64,000 bases of DNA from Saprospirales bacterium (GCA_002698985.1 PAAY01000037.1:62001-126000); one strand, 5' to 3'. Counted from the first letter of the stretch, positions 17,573 through 27,092 are shown. A program made the numbers and translations. Notes: generated from the letters alone by a model not told the origin.

Positions 17573-19156
17573 TTATCCATTCATGGAAGCGAGGAATTCC
17601 TCGTTGCTTCTGGTGTTGGTCAGGTGTTTCAGCAAAAACTCCATGGCCTCTTCCGGTTTCATATCCGCCAGGTGGTTCCGCAAGATAAACATGCGTTGCA
17701 TGGTGTCTTTGTCCAGCAGGAGGTCATCACGGCGGGTGGATGATTTGGTGAGGTCAACAGCCGGATACAAGCGCTTGTTGGCAAGTGTCCTATCCAACTG
17801 GAGTTCCATGTTACCGGTACCCTTGAATTCTTCAAAGATCACTCCGTCCATTTTGGAGCCGGTGTCAATCAAAGCCGTTGCAAGGATGGTCAGCGAACCG
17901 CCACCTTCAATGTTACGGGCAGCACCAAAGAACTTTTTCGGTTTGTGAAGCGCATTGGCTTCCACACCACCGGAAAGCACTTTACCACTGGCGGGCGCTA
18001 CTGTGTTGTAAGCCCTTGCCAAACGGGTGATACTGTCGAGAAGGATTACCACATTGTGTCCGCATTCCACCAGGCGCTTTGCTTTCTCCAATACAATGCC
18101 TGCCACGCGAACGTGGTTTTCAGCAGGTTCGTCAAAGGTGGAGGAAACCACTTCGGCGTTTACACTTCTCTTGAAGTCCGTCACCTCTTCCGGGCGTTCG
18201 TCAACCAGAAGAACGATGATGTAACAATCGGGGTGATTCTTGGCAATGGCGTTTGCAACGTCCTTGAGCAGGAAGGTCTTACCGGTTTTCGGCTGTGCAA
18301 CGATCAGACCACGCTGACCCATTCCGATCGGGGTGAACAGGTCGATGATCCGGGTGCTGAAATCCCTGCCTGTAGGAGAGGTGCAAAGGTTGAACTTCTC
18401 ATTCGGGAAGAGGGGAGTCAGATAATCGAACGGAACCCGGTCACGAATGTCTTTCGGGTCCAGTCCATTGATCTTGGACACCCGCAGCAGCGCAAAGTAC
18501 TTTTCACCCTCCTTTGGCGGACGGATGGCACCCTTTACGGTGTCGCCCGTTCTCAGTCCAAAAAGCTTGATTTGCGAAGGTGAAACGTATATATCGTCGG
18601 GAGAAGTCAGGTAATTGTAATCTGCAGAGCGGAGGAAGCCATAACCATCCGGCATCATTTCCAGTACTCCTTCGCCTTCGATGATTCCGTCCAGGTCGAT
18701 GTCGAACTTTTCTTTTGCAGGCTTTGATCTTCCTTTGGGAGCTTCGGGCTCAACTTCTTCTTCTACCACTGGTGGTGCAACAATAATGTCTTCCTCCTTT
18801 GGTGGCGGTGGCGGAATGTCTATATCGTCGTCAGCAACCAAATCCTCGGCAACATCGTCCAGCCTGATGTTCTTGGCTTCAGCTGAATCTGAAGTTCTGG
18901 CTTTTGCTGCTGGTTTTTCGTCGGCTTTCTTTTTTGAAGACCGGCCTGACCTTTCCGAAGCCCTTTTTCTGCTTTTCTGTTCTGAAGAGCCGTTTTCGCT
19001 TTTTTGCTGCTCTTGTTGAACGATTGCCTGCTGATCCAGAATCTTATAGATCAAATCTTGTTTTGAAAGTCTTCTGAATCCACTAATGCCCATTCGCTCT
19101 GCTATTTCACGGAGTTCTGGAACGAGCATATCGCTCAATTGCATAATATCGTACAT
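17573..19156 (-). CDS. rho: Transcription termination factor Rho with Bacteroidota-type disordered insertion
   Basis: 527 residues, about 110 longer than E. coli Rho. Rho_N helices (about 1-40) are followed by a low-complexity Ser/Lys then Asp/Pro/Glu stretch (about 45-155, with PPPPP near 115), then the cold-shock-like RNA-binding fold ([15 protein letters not shown]) and the hexameric ATPase with Walker A QPKTGKT, Walker [16 protein letters not shown] and the Q-loop segment ([19 protein letters not shown]). In Bacteroides thetaiotaomicron a comparable disordered insertion drives condensate formation and termination; whether this shorter one does so is inference. A leader of about 400 nt precedes the gene. 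Confidence 0.96.
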   Translation of the reverse strand: MYDIMQLSDMLVPELREIAERMGISGFRRLSKQDLIYKILDQQAIVQQEQQKSENGSSEQKSRKRASERSGRSSKKKADEKPAAKARTSDSAEAKNIRLDDVAEDLVADDDIDIPPPPPKEEDIIVAPPVVEEEVEPEAPKGRSKPAKEKFDIDLDGIIEGEGVLEMMPDGYGFLRSADYNYLTSPDDIYVSPSQIKLFGLRTGDTVKGAIRPPKEGEKYFALLRVSKINGLDPKDIRDRVPFDYLTPLFPNEKFNLCTSPTGRDFSTRIIDLFTPIGMGQRGLIVAQPKTGKTFLLKDVANAIAKNHPDCYIIVLLVDERPEEVTDFKRSVNAEVVSSTFDEPAENHVRVAGIVLEKAKRLVECGHNVVILLDSITRLARAYNTVAPASGKVLSGGVEANALHKPKKFFGAARNIEGGGSLTILATALIDTGSKMDGVIFEEFKGTGNMELQLDRTLANKRLYPAVDLTKSSTRRDDLLLDKDTMQRMFILRNHLADMKPEEAMEFLLKHLTNTRSNEEFLASMNG

Positions 19157-19612
19157 GATGAAGGTTTGTTTACAAAAGGTGGTTTACTACTTCTGAATTC
19201 GTTTAAAGGGATTGTCGAATCGTTGTGACTGGAGCACAACGCGACAAGGGTCCGTTTATGTGGGTTCGCTTAAGTGGTTACTTGCACAATAAGAGGTTAA
19301 GGGGCAAGTCACTCGGAACTTAATTACAATGACAAGTGGTTGTTTTCGAAGTGTCGTTCAGGAATGCCATTCCGGGTTTTCTGGGAAAATGCGGGCTGAG
19401 TCTTCCACACCAGCCAAAAGCGTCTAATTCGTCTCCAACTCATCTTGCTTTTACGCTGAATGCTAAACCAAAAAGTGGGAATGTGGAAGAGTTGTAGCTC
19501 TGAACTATCGCCAAAAGTATGTTTGAACAGAACTAAACAAATGCGGTGTGCTGACGATGCGCCGCAAAAATACAGTTTACTTTCAAAATTCAAATACTAC
19601 GAGAAGTAAACT
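19157..19612 (-). promoter_or_regulatory. Long rho leader with candidate promoter and inverted repeat
   Basis: On the minus strand a -7 box TATTTTTG (19565-19572) has TTTG 18 bases upstream (19591-19594). Transcription from it would give a leader of about 400 nt without a supported ORF. Inside is a hairpin 19273-19313 (AGTG..ACTTGC pairing GCAAGT.CACT). A 9-bp inverted repeat (19574-19582 / 19604-19612) overlaps the promoter. Rho is commonly autoregulated by early termination in its own leader; that is inference here. From 19613 to 19852 I see nothing further. Confidence 0.4.
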
Positions 19613-19852
19613 TTCAAAGTATGTTGATCGTAAACGTTAAACGCTTGAAAGTCAATCAGTATAAGAGCTTGGCTTAATTTGTAAGCCCCAAAACTTCCAG
19701 TGGTCTTCGGAAATGTGCTTTGGAAATGACAATACAGATTGGCTGATTCTGATCAACACGCCATTTTTAACGCTCATTTCCTTACAAAGGTTCATCTGTT
19801 TTTGGTTTGTTTTGCTGCCCTAATACACACCTCACAACAAAATTATTGAGCC

Positions 19853-21136
19853 ATGCTCGAATTAAGTTTTATCCGTAACAACAAAGACCGTGTTATCAAG
19901 GGTCTAAAACTGAGGAACTACTCTGACGAAGATCTGCGTGTTGTTGATGAGATTCTGAAGTATGACGAAGAACGCAGAACCTGCCAGTACAACATTGATT
20001 CTCATAAGGCTGAGGCCAAGAAATTGTCGAAAGAAATAGGGGGGCTCATGAAAACCGGTAAGGTGGCTGAGGCTGAAGCCATCAAGAGCAAAGTTGCCGA
20101 GCTGAAGAGCTCCATCAATGAATTATCTGAGCGGATGAGCGCCGCAGAGGCAAAGCTCGAAGAACTTTTACTGAGTGTACCGAATATACCGCATGAATCA
20201 GTACCTCCGGGAACTTCTGCTGATGATAACGAGGTGGTCAAAGCCTGGGAAAAGCCTTTTCCTGAACTGCCAGCCAATGCGCTTCCTCACTGGGAGCTTG
20301 CCACAAAATACAATTTGTTTGACCTGGAACTCGGTGTAAAACTGACAGGTGCAGGTTTTCCGGTGTATCGGGGAAAAGGTGCAAGACTAGAACGTGCTTT
20401 GATCAATTTTTTCCTCAACGAGGCAGGTAAGGCTGGCTACGAAGAGATTGCGCCGCCATTGATGGTGAATGAAGACACAGCCAGGGCAACCGGGCAACTT
20501 CCCGACAAAGAAGGTCAGATGTATCATGTGGAAAAAGACAACCTTTATCTGATCCCTACAGCAGAAGTCCCCGTTACCAACTTATACCGGAATGAGATCG
20601 TAGAGGTAGAAGCACTTCCGATCAAATTGACCGGATACACACCTTGTTTCCGAAGGGAAGCCGGTTCTTATGGTGCGCATGTGAGGGGCCTCAACAGGGT
20701 CCATCAATTTGACAAGGTGGAAATAGTACAAATTGCCCACCCAGACACCTCTTATCAGCAACTGGATGAAATGCTGGCCCATGTGAGTTCCCTTCTGGAC
20801 AAGCTGGAACTCCCCTACCGCATCGTGAAACTTTGTGGTGGTGATATGGGATTCACCTCGGCATTGACGTATGATTTTGAAGTATGGTCAGCTGCCCAGA
20901 AACGCTGGCTGGAAGTTAGCTCCGTTTCAAACTTTGAGACTTACCAGAGCAACAGGCTGAAAGTGCGCTTCAAAGATCCTGAAACCAACAAGATGCGCCT
21001 GGCACATACCCTCAACGGCAGTGCCCTTGCTTTGGCCAGGATTGTGGCAGCCTTGCTGGAAAACAACCAGACAGCAGAGGGGATCGTAATTCCTGAAGTA
21101 TTGAGACCCTATACCGGATTCGATGTAATAGATTGA
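19853..21136 (+). CDS. serS: Seryl-tRNA synthetase
   Basis: 427 residues, normal length. The N-terminal tRNA-binding coiled coil (about 30-105) is rich in Glu/Lys heptads, and begins MLELSFIRNNKDRVIKGL. The class II catalytic core has motif 2 FRREAGSYGAHVRGLNRVHQF (about 260-280) and motif 3 NGSALALARIVAALLENNQT, with the TAEVP serine-pocket motif. Charges tRNA-Ser (and tRNA-Sec where present) in the cytosol. It is followed after 51 bases by a reductase-like gene on the same strand. Confidence 0.97.
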   Translation: MLELSFIRNNKDRVIKGLKLRNYSDEDLRVVDEILKYDEERRTCQYNIDSHKAEAKKLSKEIGGLMKTGKVAEAEAIKSKVAELKSSINELSERMSAAEAKLEELLLSVPNIPHESVPPGTSADDNEVVKAWEKPFPELPANALPHWELATKYNLFDLELGVKLTGAGFPVYRGKGARLERALINFFLNEAGKAGYEEIAPPLMVNEDTARATGQLPDKEGQMYHVEKDNLYLIPTAEVPVTNLYRNEIVEVEALPIKLTGYTPCFRREAGSYGAHVRGLNRVHQFDKVEIVQIAHPDTSYQQLDEMLAHVSSLLDKLELPYRIVKLCGGDMGFTSALTYDFEVWSAAQKRWLEVSSVSNFETYQSNRLKVRFKDPETNKMRLAHTLNGSALALARIVAALLENNQTAEGIVIPEVLRPYTGFDVID

Positions 21137-21187
21137 TCTGCGCTTGCTGCAGCGGTCTGTTTTTTTAATCATAAAACAATCTGTCAC

Positions 21188-22171
21188 ATGCTAAAGATCA
21201 TGCAAATTGGTCTCGGCCCGCTGGGTTTGAAGGTTGCTGCATTCATTGCTGAAAGGCAGGGATTGACCACCATTGCCGCCGTTGATAAAAACCCCGAACT
21301 AATAGGAAAATCGCTGGGTACCCTTGCGGGAATTGATTCAGGTGTTTCAGTTGTTTCATCTGTATCAGAGGCATTGAAAAGCGGTAAACCGGATGTGGCC
21401 ATCCTTACTACGGTATCAGACATGGCACGCATCACACCTCAAATTGAAGAGGTGCTGGTGCACGGAATTCCCGTGGTTTCTACCTGTGAGGAACTGAGCT
21501 ACCCCTGGGATACGGCCCCGGACCTGGCGAAGCGCATTGACGAAAAGGCAAAACAAGCCGGAGTGGCTGTCTTGGGTACAGGTGTGAATCCAGGTTTTCT
21601 CATGGATACGCTGCCTATTACGCTGACTGCGGTTTGTCAGAATGTCACTTCTGTGAAGGTCAACCGCTTTCAGAATGCCCGTTTCCGCAGGATTCCTTTT
21701 CAGAAGAAGATAGGTGCAGGCCTTAGCCTTGAAGAGTTTGAGCAGAGAAAGCAGGACGGCTCCCTGCGGCACGTCGGTCTCACTGAAAGCATGCAGATGA
21801 TTGCCCACCGGATGGGCTGGAAGTTGGACAAGACGGAAGACATCATCAGTCCGGTCATTGCGAAGGAAGAGATAAAAACCGAAGCCATGACCATTCCTGC
21901 CGGTTATGCCACCGGTGTACGACAGGTAGGAAATGGCTACCAAAACGGAGAGCTGAAAATTGAACTGGTTTTCCAGGCCACCGTCGGTGAGCCTGAAAGC
22001 TACGATGAGGTGATCATCAAGGGTAAGCCGGATATCCGCTCCAGGATTGATGGCGGTGTAAACGGTGATGTGGCCACCTGTGCCATCACTTTGAACACCA
22101 TTCCTCAGGTTTTGCGAAGCAAAGCCGGTTTGATGACCATGGTGGATATTCCACCGGTGTCGTTTTTCTAG
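21188..22171 (+). CDS. Dihydrodipicolinate-reductase-like NAD(P)-dependent dehydrogenase
   Basis: 327 residues. The Rossmann start IMQIGLGPLGLKVAAFI and the GTGVNPGFLMDTLPI segment around residue 136 place it in the family that includes 2,4-diaminopentanoate dehydrogenase and distant DapB relatives. The DapB signature for the tetrahydrodipicolinate site is not evident, so it is probably not the lysine-pathway enzyme. The reaction is likely reduction or oxidative deamination of an amino-acid derivative, substrate unknown. It shares a downstream terminator with the convergent LolA-like gene. Confidence 0.75.
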   Translation: MLKIMQIGLGPLGLKVAAFIAERQGLTTIAAVDKNPELIGKSLGTLAGIDSGVSVVSSVSEALKSGKPDVAILTTVSDMARITPQIEEVLVHGIPVVSTCEELSYPWDTAPDLAKRIDEKAKQAGVAVLGTGVNPGFLMDTLPITLTAVCQNVTSVKVNRFQNARFRRIPFQKKIGAGLSLEEFEQRKQDGSLRHVGLTESMQMIAHRMGWKLDKTEDIISPVIAKEEIKTEAMTIPAGYATGVRQVGNGYQNGELKIELVFQATVGEPESYDEVIIKGKPDIRSRIDGGVNGDVATCAITLNTIPQVLRSKAGLMTMVDIPPVSFF

Positions 22172-22185
22172 AACCAGCAAATACA

Positions 22186-22220
22186 AAGCCCGGAGATGTG
22201 ATCACCTCCGGGCTTTTTTT
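22186..22220. terminator. Terminator downstream of the reductase-like gene
   Basis: Stem AAAGCCCGGAG / CTCCGGGCTTT around a 10-base loop, followed by seven T. Located between two convergent genes and probably used by the plus-strand one. Confidence 0.8.
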
Positions 22221-22236
22221 GTGCCTTGTTCCAAAA

Positions 22237-22965
22237 TTACTTCTCCGGAAACTTAAACTCGTCAACTGAAATGTCAGGGTTCATTTCAATGCTGGTGAAA
22301 TTTGATTTCATGAAGGTCTGACCATCTACTTTCTGCTCATAAGAGTGCGGGATCATCATACCACCTACCTCATCGTAATCACTCAGGTAAGTATCAACGG
22401 CTTTTCCTTTCAGCTCACCGGTGCTGATAAAGCGGCGGACGACTACCGGGACAAAGTTTTCCGTGTCAAAGAAGTAGATTATTTCATCACCATCTGCCTT
22501 GGTGAGTTTCAGCTTGAACGTTTCAATGCCGTCAATTTCCTCTTTTCCTTCCAGGCTGACGCTGTGGCCTTTCTCCTTGTAGTTGATCAGGTCATCTTCG
22601 AAAACCTGCTTTGCAGCTTCTTTTGTCTCTTCTTCAGATTTCTTGACCGGATCGGTTCCACCCATGAAGGGGTTGATGGTCCAGGCTACTTCTCCGTCAA
22701 AGGCTTCAACAAATTGCTGCCCCTGGATGTCAACGACGACTTTCTGCAGGTTTGGCCGCATGGAGTAAACAGTGATGGGAAAGGTCATTCCGAAGTTCTC
22801 GGCACTACCCGTCATTTTCATGCTGTTGAGGTTTTTCCAGGCATCAACGCCTCCGATGACCTCGTAATAGTTGCTGATGATTTCATCTGCGGTTTGTGCT
22901 TCAACCTTTTGGGGAGCAAAGGCAACAAGGAAAAGTGCACTGAAGAGAAAGAACTTAAATTTCAT
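22237..22965 (-). CDS. LolA/LppX-fold outer-membrane lipoprotein-sorting-like protein
   Basis: 242 residues starting at MKFKFFLFSALFLVAFAPQKVEAQ, a cleavable signal peptide; the longer frame begins 14 codons earlier without a plausible start. The mature part opens with TADEIISNYYEVIGG and contains alternating strands such as YLSDYDEVGGMMIPHSYEQKV, typical of the half-open barrel shared by LolA, LolB and LppX-like proteins. Such proteins carry lipids or lipoproteins across the periplasm. It lacks an adjacent chaperone partner. I cannot tell whether it is the true LolA; the sequence resembles the larger zinc-dependent-peptidase-associated Bacteroidota group as well. Confidence 0.65.
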   Translation of the reverse strand: MKFKFFLFSALFLVAFAPQKVEAQTADEIISNYYEVIGGVDAWKNLNSMKMTGSAENFGMTFPITVYSMRPNLQKVVVDIQGQQFVEAFDGEVAWTINPFMGGTDPVKKSEEETKEAAKQVFEDDLINYKEKGHSVSLEGKEEIDGIETFKLKLTKADGDEIIYFFDTENFVPVVVRRFISTGELKGKAVDTYLSDYDEVGGMMIPHSYEQKVDGQTFMKSNFTSIEMNPDISVDEFKFPEK

Positions 22966-23271
22966 AGCTGAAGATTGGTTTGGTGGATAAATCAATTCGT
23001 GGCCCAAAACAATTCAATTACTGCGGATATGCTCCAGGTTTTTTACGAACGAAAGCGATTAGGCGACAAAAAGACATGGGCTTTTCCATCCAAAGGGCGT
23101 TTTTTGTTGTTCATACTAAAGATTTTCCTGCCGGCGTTACGTAGGCCTGCTTCCAAAAGCTACTTTCATTTTACAAGTTTGGAACAGCACCCTGTTTTAA
23201 TTGGCGGAAACCGCAAGAACGCCGCAATAGCAGGAATCCTCATGATCATTTATCAATAAACTATTCTTTTA
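22966..23271. other. Intergenic region before porX, no feature seen
   Basis: 306 bases between divergent genes. No ORF with coding character, RNA gene or clear promoter; a TACTTTCA near 23160 is one mismatch from the -7 box and could serve porX. Confidence 0.3.
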
Positions 23272-24828
23272 ATGGACAAAGTAAAAATTCTCTGGGCCGA
23301 CGACGAGATCGATTTGTTGAAACCGCAAATGCTCTTTCTGGAAAAGAAGGGATACGAGGTGGTAACAGTGACCAACGGCCACGATGCCCTCGAAGAATGC
23401 GAGCAAAACAATGATTTTGACGTGGTCTTTCTGGACGAAAGTATGCCCGGCCTGACCGGTTTGGAAACCCTGGAGAAAATCAAAGAAAACAACCCCTTGC
23501 TGCCCGTGGTGATGATCACCAAAAACGAAGCTGAGCACATTATGGAAGAGGCGATCGGCGCCCAGATTTCCGATTACCTCATCAAGCCGGTAAACCCCAA
23601 CCAGATTTTGCTGACGCTCAAAAAAATCATTGACAACAAGCGCCTCGTTCGTGAAAAAACCACTTCCGACTACCAGCAGGAATTCCGCATGCTGAGCATG
23701 GAAATCAACAGTGGTTTGAATTTCGAACAGTGGGTGGATGTTTATAAAAAACTCATCAACTGGGAAATCAAGATTGACGAGTCGGAATCAAGGGACATCA
23801 TTGACATCCTCGCTACGCAAAAAAGCGACGCCAATTCCGAGTTTTGTCGTTATGTGGTCCGCAACTATGAAAACTGGATCAACGAGGCAGATGAAGCTCC
23901 GGTCATGTCGCACAACCTGATGCGCAAAAAGGTCTTCCCTGAACTTCAGGACGATGTGCCTACCTTCATGGTGCTGCTGGACAACCTGCGGTACGACCAG
24001 TGGAAAACCATCGAACCCATCCTGAAGGATCTGTACCGGATTGAAAAAGAGGATTTCTTCTTCAGCATTTTGCCGACGGCCACCCAGTACAGCCGGAACG
24101 CCATTTTTGCGGGTATGCTGCCAGCGGGCATTGAAAGGACTTTCCCTCAGCAATGGAAAAATGACAACGACGAAGGAGGCAAAAACCTTTACGAAGACTT
24201 CTTCCTTCAGGAACAGATAAAGCGCAAAATGCGTAAGCCGGTCAAGGCTGATTACATCAAGGTGACCAATGTGGCCGGTGCCAAAACCCTTCAGGACAAC
24301 ATCCAGAATTACCTGAAGAACGACCTGACCGTGATCGTGTACAATTTTATTGACATGCTCTCGCATGCCCGCACCGAAATGGAGGTGCTGAAAGAACTGG
24401 CAGGCGATGAGAAAGCATACCGCTCTTTGACCAAATCATGGTTCCTGAACTCCCCGCTTTGGACGGCCCTGCAGAAAATTGCAGACAAAGACGTTCAACT
24501 GATAGTGACCACTGACCACGGCACCATCCGGGTAAATACCCCTTCGAGGGTGGTGGGTGACCGGGAGACCACCACCAATTTGCGCTACAAGGTGGGCCGC
24601 AATCTGCAATACGAGCGCAGAGATGTACTGGACTTCCGGGACCCGATCAAAGCGGGTTTGCCACGGCCAAACGTCAGCTCTACTTTTATCTTCGCAAAAG
24701 AGGATAAGTTCTTCCTCTATCCGAACAACTACAACTACTACCACAACTATTACAAAAACACCTTCCAGCACGGTGGAATCTCGCTGGAAGAGATGATTTG
24801 TCCGGTTGTGAAATTGCGTTCGCGCTAA
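23272..24828 (+). CDS. porX: PorX: response regulator with PglZ phosphodiesterase domain, T9SS regulator
   Basis: 518 residues. The receiver domain (1-125) has acidic pair D10-D11, phospho-acceptor D55 in VVFLDESMPG, T83 and K105. A helical linker follows, then a PglZ/alkaline-phosphatase-fold domain (about 200-515) with metal and catalytic motifs in FMVLLDNLRYDQW, LPTATQYSRNAIFAG (Thr nucleophile region) and IVTTDHGTIRV. In Porphyromonas and Flavobacterium, PorX is phosphorylated by PorY and controls type IX secretion; its PglZ domain is a zinc phosphodiesterase acting on cyclic/linear oligonucleotides. No porY or sigP is in the window. A SET gene starts five bases after its stop. Confidence 0.96.
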   Translation: MDKVKILWADDEIDLLKPQMLFLEKKGYEVVTVTNGHDALEECEQNNDFDVVFLDESMPGLTGLETLEKIKENNPLLPVVMITKNEAEHIMEEAIGAQISDYLIKPVNPNQILLTLKKIIDNKRLVREKTTSDYQQEFRMLSMEINSGLNFEQWVDVYKKLINWEIKIDESESRDIIDILATQKSDANSEFCRYVVRNYENWINEADEAPVMSHNLMRKKVFPELQDDVPTFMVLLDNLRYDQWKTIEPILKDLYRIEKEDFFFSILPTATQYSRNAIFAGMLPAGIERTFPQQWKNDNDEGGKNLYEDFFLQEQIKRKMRKPVKADYIKVTNVAGAKTLQDNIQNYLKNDLTVIVYNFIDMLSHARTEMEVLKELAGDEKAYRSLTKSWFLNSPLWTALQKIADKDVQLIVTTDHGTIRVNTPSRVVGDRETTTNLRYKVGRNLQYERRDVLDFRDPIKAGLPRPNVSSTFIFAKEDKFFLYPNNYNYYHNYYKNTFQHGGISLEEMICPVVKLRSR

Positions 24829-24833
24829 ACGGC

Positions 24834-25241
24834 ATGGCACAACGGCTCCCTTTTCTGTTCATTGCTGAAAGCCCCCTCCACGGAAGAGGGGTGTTCACCG
24901 GAGAACCATTGAATGAGGGTGATCTGATCGAGATCTGTCCGGTCATTGTGCTGCCGCCTGAGCAGCTCAAAACCATTCACAATAGCAAGTTGCACGATTA
25001 CTATTTCCTTTGGGGACCTGAACAGGACCGGCCGGCCATTGCCTTGGGCTATGGTTCCATTTATAACCATTCCTATGAAGCCAACGCCAATTACCGCTTT
25101 GACTACGACAGCGAAACCATCGACTTTTACGCCGTGAAAGCCATTGCCGCAGGCGAGGAGATTACCGTCAATTACAATGGCGATCCCAATGATCCCAAGC
25201 TGGTATGGTTTGATCAGAACCTGACCCGCAAGCTGAAGTGA
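24834..25241 (+). CDS. Stand-alone SET-domain protein
   Basis: 135 residues from the ATG of MAQRLPFLFIAESPLHGRGVF; the frame is open 12 codons upstream inside porX but that part does not fit. The chain is little more than one SET fold: GRGVFTGEPLNEGDLIEICP at the start, IYNHSYEANANYRFDY (the NHS motif for S-adenosylmethionine) and GEEITVNYNGDP near the end. SET proteins usually methylate protein lysines. Bacterial single-domain versions are mostly uncharacterised. Five-base spacing to porX implies co-transcription and possibly translational coupling, which makes PorX or a T9SS-related protein a possible substrate; that is speculation. Confidence 0.85.
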   Translation: MAQRLPFLFIAESPLHGRGVFTGEPLNEGDLIEICPVIVLPPEQLKTIHNSKLHDYYFLWGPEQDRPAIALGYGSIYNHSYEANANYRFDYDSETIDFYAVKAIAAGEEITVNYNGDPNDPKLVWFDQNLTRKLK

Positions 25242-25298
25242 GCGTTAATGACCGGTAAATGACTATCCCCTGGCCTTTCAGACGATCGTTTATTGCAC

Positions 25299-25856
25299 AT
25301 GAGAATACTCTTATCCACCTTGTTGAGCATCTTGTTTTTGGCCTCCTGCGAAAATGACATTGCGGAAGTCAACAAGCTTTTTACCAAACAGGAAACGCAG
25401 GTAGAGGTGGCCAAAGGCGTTGAACTGCTTTACAGCGATTCAGCCCGGCTCACCATGCGAATCGAATGCCCCGTGCTGGTGCGCCACCTGGACAAGGTGA
25501 ACCCCTGGCAGGAATTTCCCGAAGGTATTCTGGTTGAATTCTTTGACGAAGATGGCAGCAAGAAAGGCTCCCTCTCTGCTGATTTTGCCACCCGGGAAGA
25601 AAATGCCAACAAGTTTGTCGTCAGAAAGAACGTGGTGTGGATAAGCAAAAACGGGGAACAACTGGAGACCGAAGAATTGATTTGGGACGAGGTTGAAAAC
25701 CGGGTTTACACCAACAAGTTCGTGGTGGTGAAACGCACCGATGAAATCATCTATGGCCACGGCTTTGAATCGAACAACGACTTCACCCGCTGGAAGATCC
25801 GGGCCATCGAGGGCAGGGTCAGGGCCGATGATTACACCAGGGATTTTAAGAATTGA
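25299..25856 (+). CDS. lptC: LptC-like LPS-export lipoprotein
   Basis: 185 residues starting MRILLSTLLSILFLASC, a lipobox with Cys17. The mature region carries the LptC beta-jellyroll pattern: VEVAKGVELLYSDSARLTMRIECPVL, PEGILVEFFDEDGSKKGSLSADFA and LIWDEVENRVYTNKFVVVKRTDEIIYGHGFESNNDF. LptC bridges the LptB2FG exporter to the periplasmic LptA bridge. A lipid anchor in place of a membrane helix is usual in Bacteroidota. It lies 57 bases after the SET gene on the same strand; no other lpt gene is present. Confidence 0.85.
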   Translation: MRILLSTLLSILFLASCENDIAEVNKLFTKQETQVEVAKGVELLYSDSARLTMRIECPVLVRHLDKVNPWQEFPEGILVEFFDEDGSKKGSLSADFATREENANKFVVRKNVVWISKNGEQLETEELIWDEVENRVYTNKFVVVKRTDEIIYGHGFESNNDFTRWKIRAIEGRVRADDYTRDFKN

Positions 25857-27092
25857 TCACTTTCTTTCGCTTCGCAACTGGCGGGCTGTATCCACGTGCG
25901 CTTTGATGGACAAGGCAAACAGAATGGCCGTCATCACGGAGATGAAGACCAGTGCCAGGTGCAGTTGGCCGAGCAATCCCAGCAAAAAGAAAATCAGGGC
26001 AAAGAGATCCCGCTTTCCGAGCGGAGCCAGGGAGCGCAGCAGTTTATCGCTCCAGCTATTGCCTTCTTTGTAACTGTATTCGATGTTGAGCAGTGACCCG
26101 CCTTTATCGAAACGCTTCAGGTAGTAGTACATGCTGGCCAGGGCAAGTGTGGTGAAAACCAGTGTTGAGATACCGGCCCATTTCTCAAAGGGTGTTACGC
26201 CGTCGTTGTAAAGACCGATCAAGTAACCAATCAATGCCAAAACGTAGGAACTGTTGTCCACCAGGGTGTCGAGCCATTGCCCGAAGGGCGAAGCTTTGAA
26301 TTTCAGCCTTGCCAATTCACCGTCCACGCCATCCAGAATGCTGGTGAAATGGAAGAGGAAAGCACCGAGCATGAAACCCCAGTAAGGCCCTGTGGAGAGG
26401 AGGTAAGCCGTCAGGACACCGAGCAGGCCGGTGAAAACTGTGAACTGGTTGGGCGTGATGGGTGTGTGTGCCAACACCCTGCTGATGCTGATGCTGACGG
26501 GGCGGTTCAGGTGCCGGCTCACCCAACCGTCGGTGGGTTTGATGAGGCTCTGCCGCAGCAGCTTTTTCACTGTTTTTTTATCCGCTACCGTCTTTACGCT
26601 ATGGCATAGCAGGAAGTCTGGTGTGTAGTGCTGCACTTCTTTTTCCCATTGCCCCTTGCCTGTTTTTTCCTTCGGTAAAAATGTGAGCAGGCCATTGGCC
26701 ACAGCAGCGGGCTGTTTTTTTTGCCCTTTGAGCCAGGGAATCAGCTTCTGATCGAATACGATGGGTTCTCTTACCAGCACAACCCCATCTGCGCTGTCAG
26801 CAGCCAGTGCTGCAAGGGTCCTGTTTTGATCCTCTGCCGGATTCTCGCTTTGCTGTACCTCGATCTGTGCTTCCCAGTCCTGCCTGATTTTCAGCCATTG
26901 CTGAACGCCGGAAGAAGCCCGTGGAGACAGGATGAGGATGTAACCACAGCCACCCCGTTCCAGTGCTTTGAGCGTTCTTTCAAAAAGTGTCAGTCCGTAA
27001 ATACGAAGTTGGAGGGGGTCAAAACCTTTCGGGTAAGCATCAGTGGCTGGGAGCAGTACCAGTGCAGCCGTTGTTTGTTTGGGTTGGCTCAT
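25857..27092 (-). CDS. CDP-alcohol phosphatidyltransferase with degenerate N-terminal nucleotidyltransferase-like half
   Basis: 411 residues. The C-terminal half (about 210-400) has five to six membrane helices and the complete CDP-alcohol phosphotransferase motif, DGxxAR then eight residues, GxxxD, xxxD (DGELAR...GQWLDTLVD). The N-terminal half (about 1-190) aligns in layout with the sugar-nucleotidyltransferase domain of bifunctional inositol-phosphate cytidylyltransferase/DIPP synthases (FERTLKALERGG, VVLVREPIVFD), but the glycine-rich nucleotide loop is replaced by LLPATDAYPKGFD. The membrane enzyme therefore likely still joins a CDP-alcohol to an acceptor, while the N-terminal half may be non-catalytic. 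Acceptor unknown. Confidence 0.8.
   Translation of the reverse strand: MSQPKQTTAALVLLPATDAYPKGFDPLQLRIYGLTLFERTLKALERGGCGYILILSPRASSGVQQWLKIRQDWEAQIEVQQSENPAEDQNRTLAALAADSADGVVLVREPIVFDQKLIPWLKGQKKQPAAVANGLLTFLPKEKTGKGQWEKEVQHYTPDFLLCHSVKTVADKKTVKKLLRQSLIKPTDGWVSRHLNRPVSISISRVLAHTPITPNQFTVFTGLLGVLTAYLLSTGPYWGFMLGAFLFHFTSILDGVDGELARLKFKASPFGQWLDTLVDNSSYVLALIGYLIGLYNDGVTPFEKWAGISTLVFTTLALASMYYYLKRFDKGGSLLNIEYSYKEGNSWSDKLLRSLAPLGKRDLFALIFFLLGLLGQLHLALVFISVMTAILFALSIKAHVDTARQLRSERK

Noticed and set aside
19324..19593. 89-codon frame upstream of rho
   Set aside because: Unlikely amino-acid composition (many Phe/Trp/Cys/Arg), and it overlaps the candidate rho promoter; treated as leader.
21416..22186. 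256-codon open frame antisense to the reductase-like gene
   Set aside because: Covers the same bases as a clear Rossmann enzyme and shows no domain motif.
22975..23259. 94-codon frame in the gap before porX
   Set aside because: No homology-like pattern, overlaps the likely regulatory region of two divergent genes.
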